A stretch of DNA of 54,411 nucleotides, taken from contig NZ_JAKLWS010000030.1 of the NCBI RefSeq assembly GCF_022012475.1, positions 1-54,411 of the forward strand, written 5' to 3'. This document shows positions 1-9,560 of this stretch, one piece after another (within the stretch, counting starts at the first letter, position 1; every line of letters starts with the position of its first letter). Both the position numbers and the translations under genes were made by a program. The notes below the pieces were generated by a model. It had not been told where the DNA came from. It did no database searches and was given only the letters and a program-made list of their open reading frames with translations. This stretch comes from Rhodohalobacter sulfatireducens (lineage in GTDB: Bacteria; Bacteroidota; Rhodothermia; Balneolales; Balneolaceae).

Positions 1-429
1 GATCTGTTTGCAAAAGTCTCGGTAGAATGGGGATTTACCAATCCTGAGGGTGGAGATACCCATTATTCCAGCCTCCGGGGAACAAACGCAAATCTCGTTG
101 TACGCCAAAATGTAGAACAAAATTTCCAGGCAACGTTATATGTTGAACCGAAAAGCAATTCCGAATCGGTAGAATTTGAGGAAATTTTATTGAATTCACT
201 TGATGAATTGAGGGATCGTTTTCCGGGTCTTACAGCCGAACAAACAGATTTTGGTTGGAAAATTAACGTGCCGGAAGAGCTTACAGAAACTCATGAAGAA
301 CATTTTACCAGGGTAACTGAAAATTATCTGGATGCTCTTGAAGAAGGACAACTACCAGAATGGGAGCGAACCAATCTTCTTACAAAATATTATATAACGA
401 CTCAGGCATATGAGTTGAGTCGTGATTGA
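1..429 (+). CDS. Gfo/Idh/MocA-type oxidoreductase, C-terminal fragment (5' end outside window)
   Basis: The frame is open from the first base to the TGA at 427, so this is the last 142 residues of a longer protein. The visible part contains DLFAKVSVEWGF, then GGDTHYSSLRGTNANLVVRQ, then a predicted strand ending in LYVEP. I recognise this pattern from the putative oxidoreductase C-terminal domain attached to Gfo/Idh/MocA dehydrogenases of Bacteroidota. The N-terminal NAD(P)-binding Rossmann fold should lie upstream of the window. The tail is acidic and helical. Its position beside other Gfo/Idh and DUF1080 genes fits a role in oxidising or reducing sugars, but the substrate is unknown. A TTG at 190 could be called as a start; I reject it because the upstream codons read as conserved domain. 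The family call is fairly confident, the function is not. Confidence 0.72.
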   Translation, partial: DLFAKVSVEWGFTNPEGGDTHYSSLRGTNANLVVRQNVEQNFQATLYVEPKSNSESVEFEEILLNSLDELRDRFPGLTAEQTDFGWKINVPEELTETHEEHFTRVTENYLDALEEGQLPEWERTNLLTKYYITTQAYELSRD

Positions 430-482
430 GATGAAGTACATAAACCTGCAAATAATAAGAAAAATCTCTGCTCTTAAATGAT

Positions 483-3400
483 TTGAATATAGTGATTAGA
501 TTTCGGTACATACATATAACGATTCCAGTCATTTTCATCTTCATATTTGGAATATTGCTATCTGGTTGCAATAAATCTACTGAACTGAATTGGAAAAACG
601 AAGATGGTTATCGATGGTCAAATATTTCAACCGAAATATTTGGAAGTACGGGGTTTAAATCCCTTCCATCGTCGCATACAGGAATCGGTTTTATCAACAT
701 TATCAAGCGAAGTGCAATAGATAAGAACCGACACTATCTGAATGGTTCAGGGGTAGCAGCAGGGGACGTGGATGGAGACGGGCTGACAGATCTATATTTC
801 TCAGGGTTAAGTAACCCCAACAAGTTATATAAGAATGTAGGGGGCATGAAATTTGAAGATATTACAGCTCAGGCGGGAGTTACACATGAGGGGGTTTACT
901 CTACTGGAGCTACTTTTGCCGATGTAAATGGAAATGGGCATCTCGATCTACTAGTAACAGCAATGCATGGGAATAATACCCTCTATATCAACGACGGTAC
1001 AGGAAAGTTTACCCTTTCTGAGGAAAGTGGACTCGGAGCAGCAAAGGGCAGTAACACCATGGCACTAGCTGATATTTCCGGAAATGGCTACCCTGATCTA
1101 TATATTACACGATATAAAGAACAAAGTGTAAAAGACATATATACAACTGAGGAATTGGCATGGGAGAATATCCTTAAAGAACCATTTCATAAACCAACAG
1201 ATTCTTATACGTTAGTCCCCCCTTTTGATAAGCATTATGAATTGGTAAGACAGGACGGCGAGCTGGTTGGAATAACAGAATTAGGTGAGGTTGATGAACT
1301 CTATTACAACAATGGGGGGGAATTTGAAAAGGTTTTGGACACGGCTAAAGTGTTTTTAGATGAAGATGGGAAACCATTCGGCTTGCAACCAGATTGGGGC
1401 TTAACAGCTAAATTTCATGATTTGAATAGCGATGGATTAGAAGATTTATATGTTTGTAATGATTTTCACACACCGGATCGGATATGGATTAACCAGGGTG
1501 ATGGTACATTCAAAGCAATTGGCTGGCAGGCTATACGGAACTTAAGTTACTCTTGCATGGCGGTCGATTTTTCAGATGTCAACAGAGATGAGCGAGTTGA
1601 TATATTCACCACTGAGATGCTTGATACAGAACATCACCGAAGACTCAGCCAAGCAAGTTCGGAAGATCATGTTGCTATTCCAATTGGGGATATCCAATCA
1701 AGGCCTATGCATAACAGAAATTCAATGTATATCCAAAGAGAGGACGAAACATTTGCTGAAACTTCCTGGATCAGTGGAGTACCCGCAACTGGTTGGTCTT
1801 GGGCAACCAGGTTCATGGATATTGATTTGGATGGATTTGAAGACCTGATCGTTGCTACGGGCTATTTATACAATATTTTGGATATAGATGCTCAATACAC
1901 CATGATTCGGAACCGTCGAAATATGGATGAGCATTTCATGGAATTTGTGGATCTGGTGGAACCATTAGAACTCAGGAATCAATTTTTAAGGAATAATGGG
2001 ATCTCTTCCGATCCTAAATTCGCGTCAACATTTACTAATGTCAGCGATGAGTGGGGATTTAAGGATCAAGATATATCACAAGGAATGGCCCTGGTAGATC
2101 TGAATAATGATGGGGCACTTGATATTGTAATGAATAGAATGAATAAGGAAGTTGCAATCTATGAAAATACTACAAAAGCTTCGCGCATAGCGGTCAGATT
2201 AAAAGGGAGTGCTCCTAATACGCAGGCCTTGGGTTCCAAAGTAAGCATCAAAGGAGGTCCTGTAGTGCAAGAAAAACAGATATCAGCAGGTGGTGACTAT
2301 GCATCTGGGTCAGATTTGATGATAATGTTTGCTGCTGATCCGAATAATTCCAATCATCAAATAAATATTATATGGCCTGACGGTAGTATAAGTAAGCTGG
2401 ATAATGTAAAGGCGAATCGTATTTATGAAATAAGCGAATCAGAGATCGAGATACTTCCATCTTCTGAGAATCATAATAGTAGTACACCTGCGACCTCTTT
2501 ATTTAAAGATATAAGTGAAAATATAGGGCACAGTCATCATGAAGATTATTTTGAGGATTTTTATTATCAACCATTACTACCCTTTAAATTGAGTCAACAG
2601 GGCCCCGGCCTTGCATGGTTGGACATATTTAAAAACAACGTTGACGATCTTTTAATTAGTTCAGGGAAAGGCGGAAGTTTGGCGATTTATGAAAACTTGG
2701 GAGACGGAGAGTTTCGACAAAGAAATTTAGAAGGGTTAACTGAATTAGCGAAAGGAGATCAAACTGCCATAGTCGGTTGGGAAGAAGAAAATTTTACCAG
2801 AGTATTTGTAGGTAGTTCCAATTATGAACGAGGTACCTCATATGCTCCATCTGTTTACAATTTCAAAATTTATGAGGATGGGACTGTTTTAAAAGATTCT
2901 GTCAGGGGTAGTTTTTCGACTACAGGGCCTGTAACAGCTGCAGACATAACGGAGAATGGATATCCTGATCTATTTATCGGAGGTAATTTCAAGCCTGGAC
3001 AATATCCCGCAAATGCTAATTCCCGATTTATCAGAAATCAACAAGGCAAATTTGAGTCTAACTTTACAAATTCGCAATTAATTGAGGACTTGGGACTGGT
3101 AACGGGAGCGGTATTCTCAGATTTCAATAGAGATGGGAAGCAAGAATTATTGATCAGTAGAGAATGGGGAAGTTTGAAATTATTGGAGTCTAAAGATGGT
3201 ACGTTTATTGACAAAACAAAGGAGATGGACCTTGATAAATATACTGGAGTTTGGAAAGGTGTTTCAACCGGAGATTTTAACAATGATGGTTTACCAGATA
3301 TTGTTGCTGCCAACATTGGGCTGAATACACCCTATCAAATTCACCAGGATTTTCCGATAAGGATATATTATCAAAATTTGATTGCGAATAGAAGGATGGA

Positions 3401-4238
3401 AATAATTGAATCTTACGCCGATGAAGAGGGAAATTATTTGCCAAGAAGAAGACTATACAATTTCCTAGAACAACAGATTATGCTTAATAAGATGGAAAAC
3501 CATGAAGAGTTTTCATCGTCTACATTGCAGGAGATTTTCGGAAATGGATATCAAAATATTCCTTTTAAAACGGTCAATACCTTACAGAGTATGGTATTCA
3601 TAAATACAAGTGAAGGTTTTGAAGCACATCCGCTTCCGCAGGTTGCTCAATTTACAATGGCTTTTCACCCGGCAATCGGAGATTTCAACAATGACGGAAA
3701 TGAAGATCTATTTTTAAGCCAAAATTTTTTTGCTGTGAATAACTCAATACCAAGAATGGATTCTGGTAGGGGCTTACTTTTGAATGGCGATGGGAAGGGT
3801 AATTTTTATCCGATTCCGGGAAGTGAAAGTGGAATAAAAATGTATGGTGAACAACGAGGTGCAGCTATTAGTGATATTAATGCAGATGGAAGAGCTGATC
3901 TTGTAGTTTCACAAAATGGAGCTCAAACAAAGTTGTTTCTTAATCAAGCAAAAAGAGCTGGATATACTGTTAAATTACATGGCCCTGCAACAAACCGTGA
4001 TGCAATTGGGTCAAGCATTCGGCTTGTCTATCAAAATGGAACAAAGGGACCTCGTAGGGAAGTACAAAGTGGAGGTGGATATTGGGCTCAAAACAGTTAT
4101 ACGCAAATTTTAGGCGCCTCTAATCAGGTTAAAGAAATTGAAATCAACTGGTTTGATAATACCAATCAAACCATTCCAATTACAGATGGAGAAAGAACAT
4201 ACAATATTTACCATCAATCCAATGATGAACCGATATGA
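483..4238 (+). CDS. FG-GAP/VCBS repeat lipoprotein with two ASPIC/UnbV domains (CRTAC1 type)
   Basis: This large (about 1250 aa) exported protein begins with a hydrophobic stretch ending in the lipobox LLSGC near residue 29, so it is predicted to be a surface or periplasmic lipoprotein. At least twelve calcium-loop-like FG-GAP motifs are visible, for example GDVDGDGLTDLYFSG, MDIDLDGFEDLIVATG and GDFNNDGLPDIVAANI, which predict beta-propeller blades. ASPIC/UnbV-like segments occur twice, at about residues 577-655 (ALGSKVSIKGG...IIWPDGS) and 1170-1240 (AIGSSIRLVYQNG...INWFDN), so the protein looks like a tandem duplication of a propeller plus ASPIC unit. There is no good ATG: TTG at 483 or GTG at 492 are the candidate starts, both keeping the signal peptide. 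In Bacteroidota such proteins often accompany polysaccharide-use loci; ligand binding or surface adhesion is an inference. It lies 53 bases after the oxidoreductase fragment. Confidence 0.85.
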   Translation: MNIVIRFRYIHITIPVIFIFIFGILLSGCNKSTELNWKNEDGYRWSNISTEIFGSTGFKSLPSSHTGIGFINIIKRSAIDKNRHYLNGSGVAAGDVDGDGLTDLYFSGLSNPNKLYKNVGGMKFEDITAQAGVTHEGVYSTGATFADVNGNGHLDLLVTAMHGNNTLYINDGTGKFTLSEESGLGAAKGSNTMALADISGNGYPDLYITRYKEQSVKDIYTTEELAWENILKEPFHKPTDSYTLVPPFDKHYELVRQDGELVGITELGEVDELYYNNGGEFEKVLDTAKVFLDEDGKPFGLQPDWGLTAKFHDLNSDGLEDLYVCNDFHTPDRIWINQGDGTFKAIGWQAIRNLSYSCMAVDFSDVNRDERVDIFTTEMLDTEHHRRLSQASSEDHVAIPIGDIQSRPMHNRNSMYIQREDETFAETSWISGVPATGWSWATRFMDIDLDGFEDLIVATGYLYNILDIDAQYTMIRNRRNMDEHFMEFVDLVEPLELRNQFLRNNGISSDPKFASTFTNVSDEWGFKDQDISQGMALVDLNNDGALDIVMNRMNKEVAIYENTTKASRIAVRLKGSAPNTQALGSKVSIKGGPVVQEKQISAGGDYASGSDLMIMFAADPNNSNHQINIIWPDGSISKLDNVKANRIYEISESEIEILPSSENHNSSTPATSLFKDISENIGHSHHEDYFEDFYYQPLLPFKLSQQGPGLAWLDIFKNNVDDLLISSGKGGSLAIYENLGDGEFRQRNLEGLTELAKGDQTAIVGWEEENFTRVFVGSSNYERGTSYAPSVYNFKIYEDGTVLKDSVRGSFSTTGPVTAADITENGYPDLFIGGNFKPGQYPANANSRFIRNQQGKFESNFTNSQLIEDLGLVTGAVFSDFNRDGKQELLISREWGSLKLLESKDGTFIDKTKEMDLDKYTGVWKGVSTGDFNNDGLPDIVAANIGLNTPYQIHQDFPIRIYYQNLIANRRMEIIESYADEEGNYLPRRRLYNFLEQQIMLNKMENHEEFSSSTLQEIFGNGYQNIPFKTVNTLQSMVFINTSEGFEAHPLPQVAQFTMAFHPAIGDFNNDGNEDLFLSQNFFAVNNSIPRMDSGRGLLLNGDGKGNFYPIPGSESGIKMYGEQRGAAISDINADGRADLVVSQNGAQTKLFLNQAKRAGYTVKLHGPATNRDAIGSSIRLVYQNGTKGPRREVQSGGGYWAQNSYTQILGASNQVKEIEINWFDNTNQTIPITDGERTYNIYHQSNDEPI

Positions 4239-4386
4239 TTTGGAAACAAATATTAGATTCTGATGAATATGGATTTAGCCACTAGTAAGGGATTAATATG
4301 CAGATATTCCAATGTAGAATAATAGAATATCAATTGTATGAAGGACTGTTTGTAAATGTAAACGATAACTATTAAAATGAGACCCA

Positions 4387-4400
4387 CTTAACCGGTTACT
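4387..4400. promoter_or_regulatory. LacI-type operator before the TRAP/hexuronate operon
   Basis: The sequence CTTAACCGGTTACT matches 12 of 14 positions of the perfect palindrome found at 15844. The core TAACCGGTTA is itself a perfect 10-bp palindrome with a central CG, typical of LacI-family operators. It ends 30 bases before the dctP ATG, a position suited to repression. Binding by the LacI-type regulator at 18814 is an inference. Confidence 0.7.
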
Positions 4401-4430
4401 TTAGGGGTTTAAACTGCTTAATTTTATTAA

Positions 4431-5414
4431 ATGCGAAGATCCGTTGTCATTTATTTAATCGCTATTTTTCTGTTTGCAAGCTCCTGTGGGGGTGAAAACA
4501 GCGTAACAGTCCTGAAACTCGGCCATGGCCTTGATTCCAGTCACTCGGTTCATAAGGCAATGGTATTTATGGCCGAGCGGGTAGAGGAGGAATCAAACGG
4601 GAAAATGCGGATTGATATCTATCCTTCCCAACAGCTTGGTTCTGAACGGGAACTCTTAGAGCTTCTTCAAATCGGAAGTTTGGATATTACGAAAGTTTCA
4701 TCAAGTGTACTTGAAGGGTTTGAACCATTGTATAAGATTTTCAGTGTGCCCTTTCTGTTTCAGAACGAGGAGCATCGCTTTTCTGTGTATGATGGGCAAA
4801 TAGGCCGAGAACTCCTGGATGCCGGACAAAGTATTCGGCTGGTTGGGTTAACCTATTATGATGCGGGAACCCGTAGTTTTTACACAAAAGATCGTCCTAT
4901 ACTTCATCCTGATGATCTCCAGGGGATGAAAATTCGAGTTCAGGAAAGTCCGGCCTCTCTGCAAATGGTAAATATGCTGGGAGGCTCTGCAACCCCGATC
5001 TCTTTCGGAGAACTGTACACCGCACTTCAACAGAGAATTGTGGATGGAGCCGAGAATAATCCTCCAAGCCTCTACCTGACAAGACATTACGAAGTAGTTG
5101 ATTACTACAGTTTGGATGAGCACACAGCCGTACCGGATATGCTGTTTGCCAGCCAGTTTACATGGGAACGTCTGACGGATGGAGAGAAAGAGATTCTGCG
5201 AAACGCAGCCCAGGAATCAGCAATTTACCAACGAAAACTGTGGGAAGAATCCACAAACGAAGCAATGGAAGCTGTGCAGGAAGCTGGCATCGAAGTGGTT
5301 CGTCCTGATAAAGAGCCCTTTCGAGAAAAACTTCAGCCAATGTATGATGAGTATGCACAGAATGAGGAGTTGAACTCATATATCCAGCGAATAGAGGAGT
5401 TAGCCAATGAATAA
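4431..5414 (+). CDS. dctP: TRAP transporter substrate-binding lipoprotein (DctP family)
   Basis: This is the extracytoplasmic solute receptor of a TRAP transporter, which captures an organic acid and passes it to the DctQ/DctM membrane pair. The N-terminus has a short signal ending in the lipobox FASSC, so the receptor is probably lipid-anchored. Family landmarks are GHGLDSSHSVHKAM, YPSQQLGSERELLELLQ and GMKIRVQESP followed by GELYTALQQRIVDGAENNP. Arg169 in KIRVQE corresponds to the conserved arginine that pairs with the substrate carboxylate in this family. Length (327 aa) is typical. It starts the operon behind the operator at 4387 and overlaps dctQ by 8 bases. Given the downstream genes, a hexuronate such as glucuronate or galacturonate is the likely ligand; this is inferred from context. 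Confidence 0.92.
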   Translation: MRRSVVIYLIAIFLFASSCGGENSVTVLKLGHGLDSSHSVHKAMVFMAERVEEESNGKMRIDIYPSQQLGSERELLELLQIGSLDITKVSSSVLEGFEPLYKIFSVPFLFQNEEHRFSVYDGQIGRELLDAGQSIRLVGLTYYDAGTRSFYTKDRPILHPDDLQGMKIRVQESPASLQMVNMLGGSATPISFGELYTALQQRIVDGAENNPPSLYLTRHYEVVDYYSLDEHTAVPDMLFASQFTWERLTDGEKEILRNAAQESAIYQRKLWEESTNEAMEAVQEAGIEVVRPDKEPFREKLQPMYDEYAQNEELNSYIQRIEELANE

Positions 5415-5916
5415 AATTATCATCATAATAGATCGATGCCTCGAATGGATAATGGTCAGCTTAATGGCGGTTTTGGTTGTAGATGTTACCTGGCAGGTTA
5501 TATCGCGATATCTGCTGGGAGAGGCCAGTTCTTTTTCCGAAGAGGTGGCGAGATATCTTCTGATATGGATCGGACTTTTGGGTTCGTCCTATGCATATCG
5601 TAAAAAGATGCATTTGGCATTCGATCTATTTACTGATAAAGCAAAGGGACGAGTGAAATTCTGGATGGAGTTGGTCATTCATGCCTTTATTATCTGTTTC
5701 TCTGTTGTTGTTCTTGTATTTGGCGGGTGGTATCTCGTACAGTTAACGTGGGAACTCAATCAGTTATCAGCCTCCCTTCAAATTTCACTTGCCTACGTCT
5801 ATTTCGCATTGCCACTGAGCGGAGTTTTAATGGTGATTTACGCTGTAAATTTCATCAAACAGATTATTATCGAAGGGCCGCAAGAAGTTGAACATCATGT
5901 AGACGGGGTGGCCTGA
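5407..5916 (+). CDS. dctQ: TRAP transporter small permease (DctQ family)
   Basis: A 169-residue membrane protein with four predicted transmembrane helices, including IMVSLMAVLVVDVTWQVISR, YLLIWIGLLGSSYAYRK and the paired helices after residue 90. The stretch EEVARYLLIWIGLLGSSYAYRK is the usual DctQ signature. It is the small subunit that associates with DctM in the inner membrane to form the sodium-driven carboxylate importer. The ATG lies inside the end of dctP (8-base overlap, ATGAATAA) and its TGA overlaps the ATG of dctM by one base, so the three genes are almost certainly translated together. Confident by sequence pattern and by position between receptor and large permease. Confidence 0.92.
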   Translation: MNKIIIIIDRCLEWIMVSLMAVLVVDVTWQVISRYLLGEASSFSEEVARYLLIWIGLLGSSYAYRKKMHLAFDLFTDKAKGRVKFWMELVIHAFIICFSVVVLVFGGWYLVQLTWELNQLSASLQISLAYVYFALPLSGVLMVIYAVNFIKQIIIEGPQEVEHHVDGVA

Positions 5917-7211
5917 TGGAGATTGTTGGAATCTTAGTTTTAATTCTCAGTTTTGTATTTCTGCTTTTAATCGGTGTCCCGATTGCTTTCTGTATCGGTA
6001 TCTCTACACTTCTCACCATGCTGGTGAGTATCCCGTTTGATCCGGCGATCACAACCGTTGCGCAGCGAATGGCAACAGGCCTCGACAGTTTTGCGTTGCT
6101 GGCAATACCGTTTTTTATTCTTGCCGGTCAGATAATGAACCAGGGTGGAATTGCCCGTCGACTCATTGATTTCGCAAAATCGGTAGTGGGAATGCTGCCA
6201 GGCGGACTTGCGTACGTTCAAATTATTGCTGCTATGCTTTTCGCTTCCATCTCAGGGTCAGCGGTGGCTACAGCCTCAGCTATCGGTGGTTTTATGGGGC
6301 CTCAGATGAAAAAAGAAGGTTACGATATCGAGTTTACGACTGCACTCAACATTACATCTTCCACAACCGGCTTGATCATACCGCCCAGTAATATTCTCAT
6401 TGTATATTCGCTGGCCAGTGGAGGAGCTTCGATTGCGGCTCTATTTCTTGCTGGATACTTGCCCGGAATATTAGTCGGGCTGTCTTTGATGTTTGTCTCT
6501 GGTTATTTCGCGATCAAACGGAAATATCCTATTAGTGGAAAAGTACCGCTGAGTGTAGCGTTTCGAAAATTTATAGATGCCCTTCCAAGTCTTTTCCTAG
6601 TGATATTGGTTATTGGTGGTATTGTGGCAGGAATTTTCACAGCGACGGAAGCTTCTGCAATAGCTGTCGTCTACGCGTTGATTTTATCTTTCTTCTACAA
6701 AGGTGTGAATATCAAAGAGCTCAAAGAAGTATTCCTCTCGAGCTGTAACGTAACGGCAATTGTCGCACTTTTGATTGCAACATCGATGGCGATGTCGTGG
6801 ATTATGAGCTATGAAAACATCCCTGTTATTATCAGTGAAAGCCTGATTGCTTTGAGCGATAATCCCTTCATTATCCTGATTATCATTAACATAATTTTAT
6901 TGGGAGTGGGAATTTTCATGGATATGACACCTGCAGTCCTGATTTTTACACCGATCTTTTTACCGCTTGTTGTTGAGATGGGAATTGACCCGGTTCACTT
7001 TGGTATCATCATGATTTTGAATCTCTGTATTGGTGCTTGTACTCCACCCGTGGGCAGTGTGCTTTTCGTGGGTTGTGGAATATCAAATATCTCAATCACA
7101 AGAGTCATCAAACCGCTCATCCCGCTGTTCATAGCTATGATTATCTCTCTGCTGATTGTTACCTATGTACCCGAAATAACCATGTTTTTGCCAGATCTGT
7201 TTGGCTACTAA
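5916..7211 (+). CDS. dctM: TRAP transporter large permease (DctM family)
   Basis: The transport-catalysing subunit: 431 residues, hydrophobic throughout, with about twelve predicted membrane helices, as expected for DctM. Recognisable segments are GVPIAFCIGISTLL near the N-terminus, FASISGSAVATASAIGGFM, TSSTTGLIIPPSNILIVYS and, near the C-terminus, CIGACTPPVGSVLFVGCGI, all characteristic of the family. Translation begins in the stop codon of dctQ. The gene ends 15 bases before uxaE, which ties the transporter to hexuronate catabolism. Substrate specificity cannot be read from the permease itself. Confidence 0.93.
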   Translation: MEIVGILVLILSFVFLLLIGVPIAFCIGISTLLTMLVSIPFDPAITTVAQRMATGLDSFALLAIPFFILAGQIMNQGGIARRLIDFAKSVVGMLPGGLAYVQIIAAMLFASISGSAVATASAIGGFMGPQMKKEGYDIEFTTALNITSSTTGLIIPPSNILIVYSLASGGASIAALFLAGYLPGILVGLSLMFVSGYFAIKRKYPISGKVPLSVAFRKFIDALPSLFLVILVIGGIVAGIFTATEASAIAVVYALILSFFYKGVNIKELKEVFLSSCNVTAIVALLIATSMAMSWIMSYENIPVIISESLIALSDNPFIILIIINIILLGVGIFMDMTPAVLIFTPIFLPLVVEMGIDPVHFGIIMILNLCIGACTPPVGSVLFVGCGISNISITRVIKPLIPLFIAMIISLLIVTYVPEITMFLPDLFGY

Positions 7212-7226
7212 TCAATCATTGAAAAA

Positions 7227-8753
7227 GTGAGTAATAACAAAATTCATAAAAATAAGATCAACGAGTGCAAAGATTTATTCGATTTTTTTAAGAACGTCCA
7301 TATTTATGATAACTCCTTAAACGACACGGATGGTTTCTGCTTCTTTATGATCAAGGATGGACTGGATAAATTCCTAATCTTAATGAGTGAATCAGCCAAT
7401 CTAAATGATTCCGGATTTGAAGGTGAAATTATTGAGATCAATTCACAACCATTTTTGAAATGTGAACTAACTCATAAAAATGCAGAGGCTTTACGCTCGA
7501 CGTTTGATTTCACAAATCCGGTTTTAATTGGAAAAGTAGATTCATACGGTTTGGGAGATCGCCTTGGTAATGCAGGCCCGGCTCACCTAAAAGCGATTTG
7601 GGATTCAGGGTTTAAACCGGTTCTCGCCCAGCAATCTATTCGTGAGCTTGAGAGAACAAATCGCAGTGCCGAGGAGGTTCTGGATGCCGCTAGTTGGTCT
7701 GTTTTCCAGGAAGGATATACCAATGGTTTTGGGGCTGATGCCGATCATCTGAAAACAACAGATGATATAGACAGAATGGTGAAAGCCGGTTATACCATGT
7801 TCACGATCGACCCGAGTGAATTTGTTGTGAACGAGGCGATGAACATGGATTTGGATGAACTTGAGGTTAATTATAACAAACTTCCCTGGTCCGATCTTGA
7901 TGCACAACCGGAAGTGCAAAGAGCTCATTACAGTAAAACATCATCACCACTTAGTAATGGGTCGATATTGAATCCATCTGAGAAAGAAGTGTTGACCGGG
8001 ATGGTGAAGTATGGAAAGGTAATTAATCACACGAAGAAGTTAGTTGATTATTTGAAAGGGGAATATCCCGATCACCCTGCAGAAATTGAACTTTCAGTAG
8101 ATGAAACAGATCAGCCTACAACACCTTTCGAGCATTATTTGATAGCGGCTGAAATGCAGCGTTTGAGAATTGATTTGGTCAGCCTAGCTCCGCGATTTTG
8201 TGGTGATTTCGAAAAAGGTATTGATTTCAAAGGAGACCTCGAACAGTTTAGGGAAGAGTATGAATTGCATCTGGCGATCGCCGAAAAATTCGGAGGATAT
8301 AAGCTGAGTATCCACTCAGGAAGTGATAAGTTTTCGGTGTATGAAGTGATTGGTTCTCTTGATTCGGGAGCGGTTCATGTTAAAACGGCCGGAACCAGTT
8401 ATCTCGAAGCGCTTAGAACAATAGCAGAGGTAAATCCAGATCTGTTCAGGGAAATTATGAAGTTTTCTCTGACCCGATTTGAAGAAGACAAAAAGACATA
8501 TCACATTTCAGCAGATGTAAATCAAATTCCCAATCCGTATGAACTTGAAGACAATCAGTTGGTAGAGCTCCTAGACGATAATCACGCCCGCCAGGTTTTG
8601 CATGTAGCGTATGGATCCGTTTTGGCAGGCGCTGCATCGAAAGAGAATAAATATAAAGAGCGTTTGATGAAATCACTTGCCGAACATGAAGAGATTTATG
8701 AACAGAATTTGGAGAAACATTTTATCAAACATTTGAAACCTTTTAATCAGTAG
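7227..8753 (+). CDS. uxaE: tagaturonate epimerase family protein
   Basis: A 508-residue cytoplasmic protein that I recognise as UxaE-like. UxaE, described in Thermotoga, interconverts D-tagaturonate and D-fructuronate and so joins galacturonate catabolism to the glucuronate branch. Recognised segments are KVDSYGLGDRLGNAGPAHLK, GFKPVLAQQSIRELERTNR, FGADADHLKT and SIHSGSDKFSVYEVIGS; histidines and acidic residues in these could bind a metal. The start is a GTG 15 bases after dctM with no strong Shine-Dalgarno, so the exact N-terminus is uncertain. With uxaC, a mannonate dehydrogenase and uxuA in the same cluster, and no uxaA/uxaB seen, this gene would explain how galacturonate enters the pathway. 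Confidence 0.82.
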   Translation: MSNNKIHKNKINECKDLFDFFKNVHIYDNSLNDTDGFCFFMIKDGLDKFLILMSESANLNDSGFEGEIIEINSQPFLKCELTHKNAEALRSTFDFTNPVLIGKVDSYGLGDRLGNAGPAHLKAIWDSGFKPVLAQQSIRELERTNRSAEEVLDAASWSVFQEGYTNGFGADADHLKTTDDIDRMVKAGYTMFTIDPSEFVVNEAMNMDLDELEVNYNKLPWSDLDAQPEVQRAHYSKTSSPLSNGSILNPSEKEVLTGMVKYGKVINHTKKLVDYLKGEYPDHPAEIELSVDETDQPTTPFEHYLIAAEMQRLRIDLVSLAPRFCGDFEKGIDFKGDLEQFREEYELHLAIAEKFGGYKLSIHSGSDKFSVYEVIGSLDSGAVHVKTAGTSYLEALRTIAEVNPDLFREIMKFSLTRFEEDKKTYHISADVNQIPNPYELEDNQLVELLDDNHARQVLHVAYGSVLAGAASKENKYKERLMKSLAEHEEIYEQNLEKHFIKHLKPFNQ

Positions 8754-8761
8754 TAAAAAGA

Positions 8762-9544
8762 ATGAGTTACATAAACGAGCTGTTTAGCCTTCAGGGAAAA
8801 GTGGCCGCAGTGATAGGTGGAAGCGGGGTGTTGGGCGGAGAGATGGCCCAGGCGCTTTCTGAAGCCGGTGCAAAAACGGCTGTAATGTATGGCAGCAGTA
8901 AAGATGATGCCGGGGAAAGGGCAAAACAAATCCAAGATGCAGGCGGTACGGCAATGATTACCAAAGCAGATGTACGGGATGAATCTTCCCTCAGGAAAGC
9001 TTTTAAAGAAATTAATGATCAGTGGGGAAGGATTGATATCCTGGTGAATGCACCGGGAGTAAATTCCACGACTGATTTGATGGAGATCACCGAAGAGGAG
9101 TGGTACAAAATCTTGGATATTAATATGAAGGGAGTATTCCTTGCGAGCCGGATTGCGGCTGAATATATGATCGACAAAGGTGAGGGCGGAAGCATTATAA
9201 ATATTACATCGGCGTCATCTGAGATTCCACTTACGCGTGTATTTACATATAGTATATCCAAAGCTGGAATTGATACGATGACCCGGTACATGGCCCGTGA
9301 ATGGGCCCCTCACAATATTCGCGTGAATGCTATCAAACCCGGTTTTTTCCCGGCTCAGCAAAACAGGGATATTTTAGATGAAGAAAGGGTAGAATCGATC
9401 ATGAGGCATACACCCGTTAAGCGATTTGGCCGGCCCGAAGAGCTCTCTGGTACAATTGTTTGGCTTGCATCAGAAAAAGCAGCTTCATTTGTAACCGGAG
9501 CAATCGTAGCCGTGGATGGCGGCTTTACAGCGATGTCAATTTAA
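8762..9544 (+). CDS. SDR-family D-mannonate dehydrogenase (fructuronate reductase) candidate
   Basis: A classical short-chain dehydrogenase of 260 residues. The cofactor loop reads GGSGVLGG (residues 19-26), a variant of TGxxxGxG; VNAPG (95-99) replaces the usual NNAG; Ser150, Tyr163 and Lys167 (YSISK) form the catalytic set. Its position between uxaE and the KDPG aldolase is where a D-mannonate:NAD oxidoreductase belongs. Firmicutes and Bacteroidota often use an SDR for this step instead of the long-chain UxuB of E. coli. The expected reaction is reduction of D-fructuronate to D-mannonate. Enzyme class is certain; substrate is inferred from the cluster, and a KDG/DKI-type or gluconate 5-dehydrogenase activity is the main alternative. 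Starts 8 bases after uxaE. Confidence 0.82.
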   Translation: MSYINELFSLQGKVAAVIGGSGVLGGEMAQALSEAGAKTAVMYGSSKDDAGERAKQIQDAGGTAMITKADVRDESSLRKAFKEINDQWGRIDILVNAPGVNSTTDLMEITEEEWYKILDINMKGVFLASRIAAEYMIDKGEGGSIINITSASSEIPLTRVFTYSISKAGIDTMTRYMAREWAPHNIRVNAIKPGFFPAQQNRDILDEERVESIMRHTPVKRFGRPEELSGTIVWLASEKAASFVTGAIVAVDGGFTAMSI

Positions 9545-9560
9545 ATCAAAACAAGATACT

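Noticed and set aside
9516-9560. Earlier ATG start for the KDPG aldolase
   Set aside because: It would overlap the SDR gene by 29 bases and add residues outside the family alignment; GTG 9561 gives normal length.
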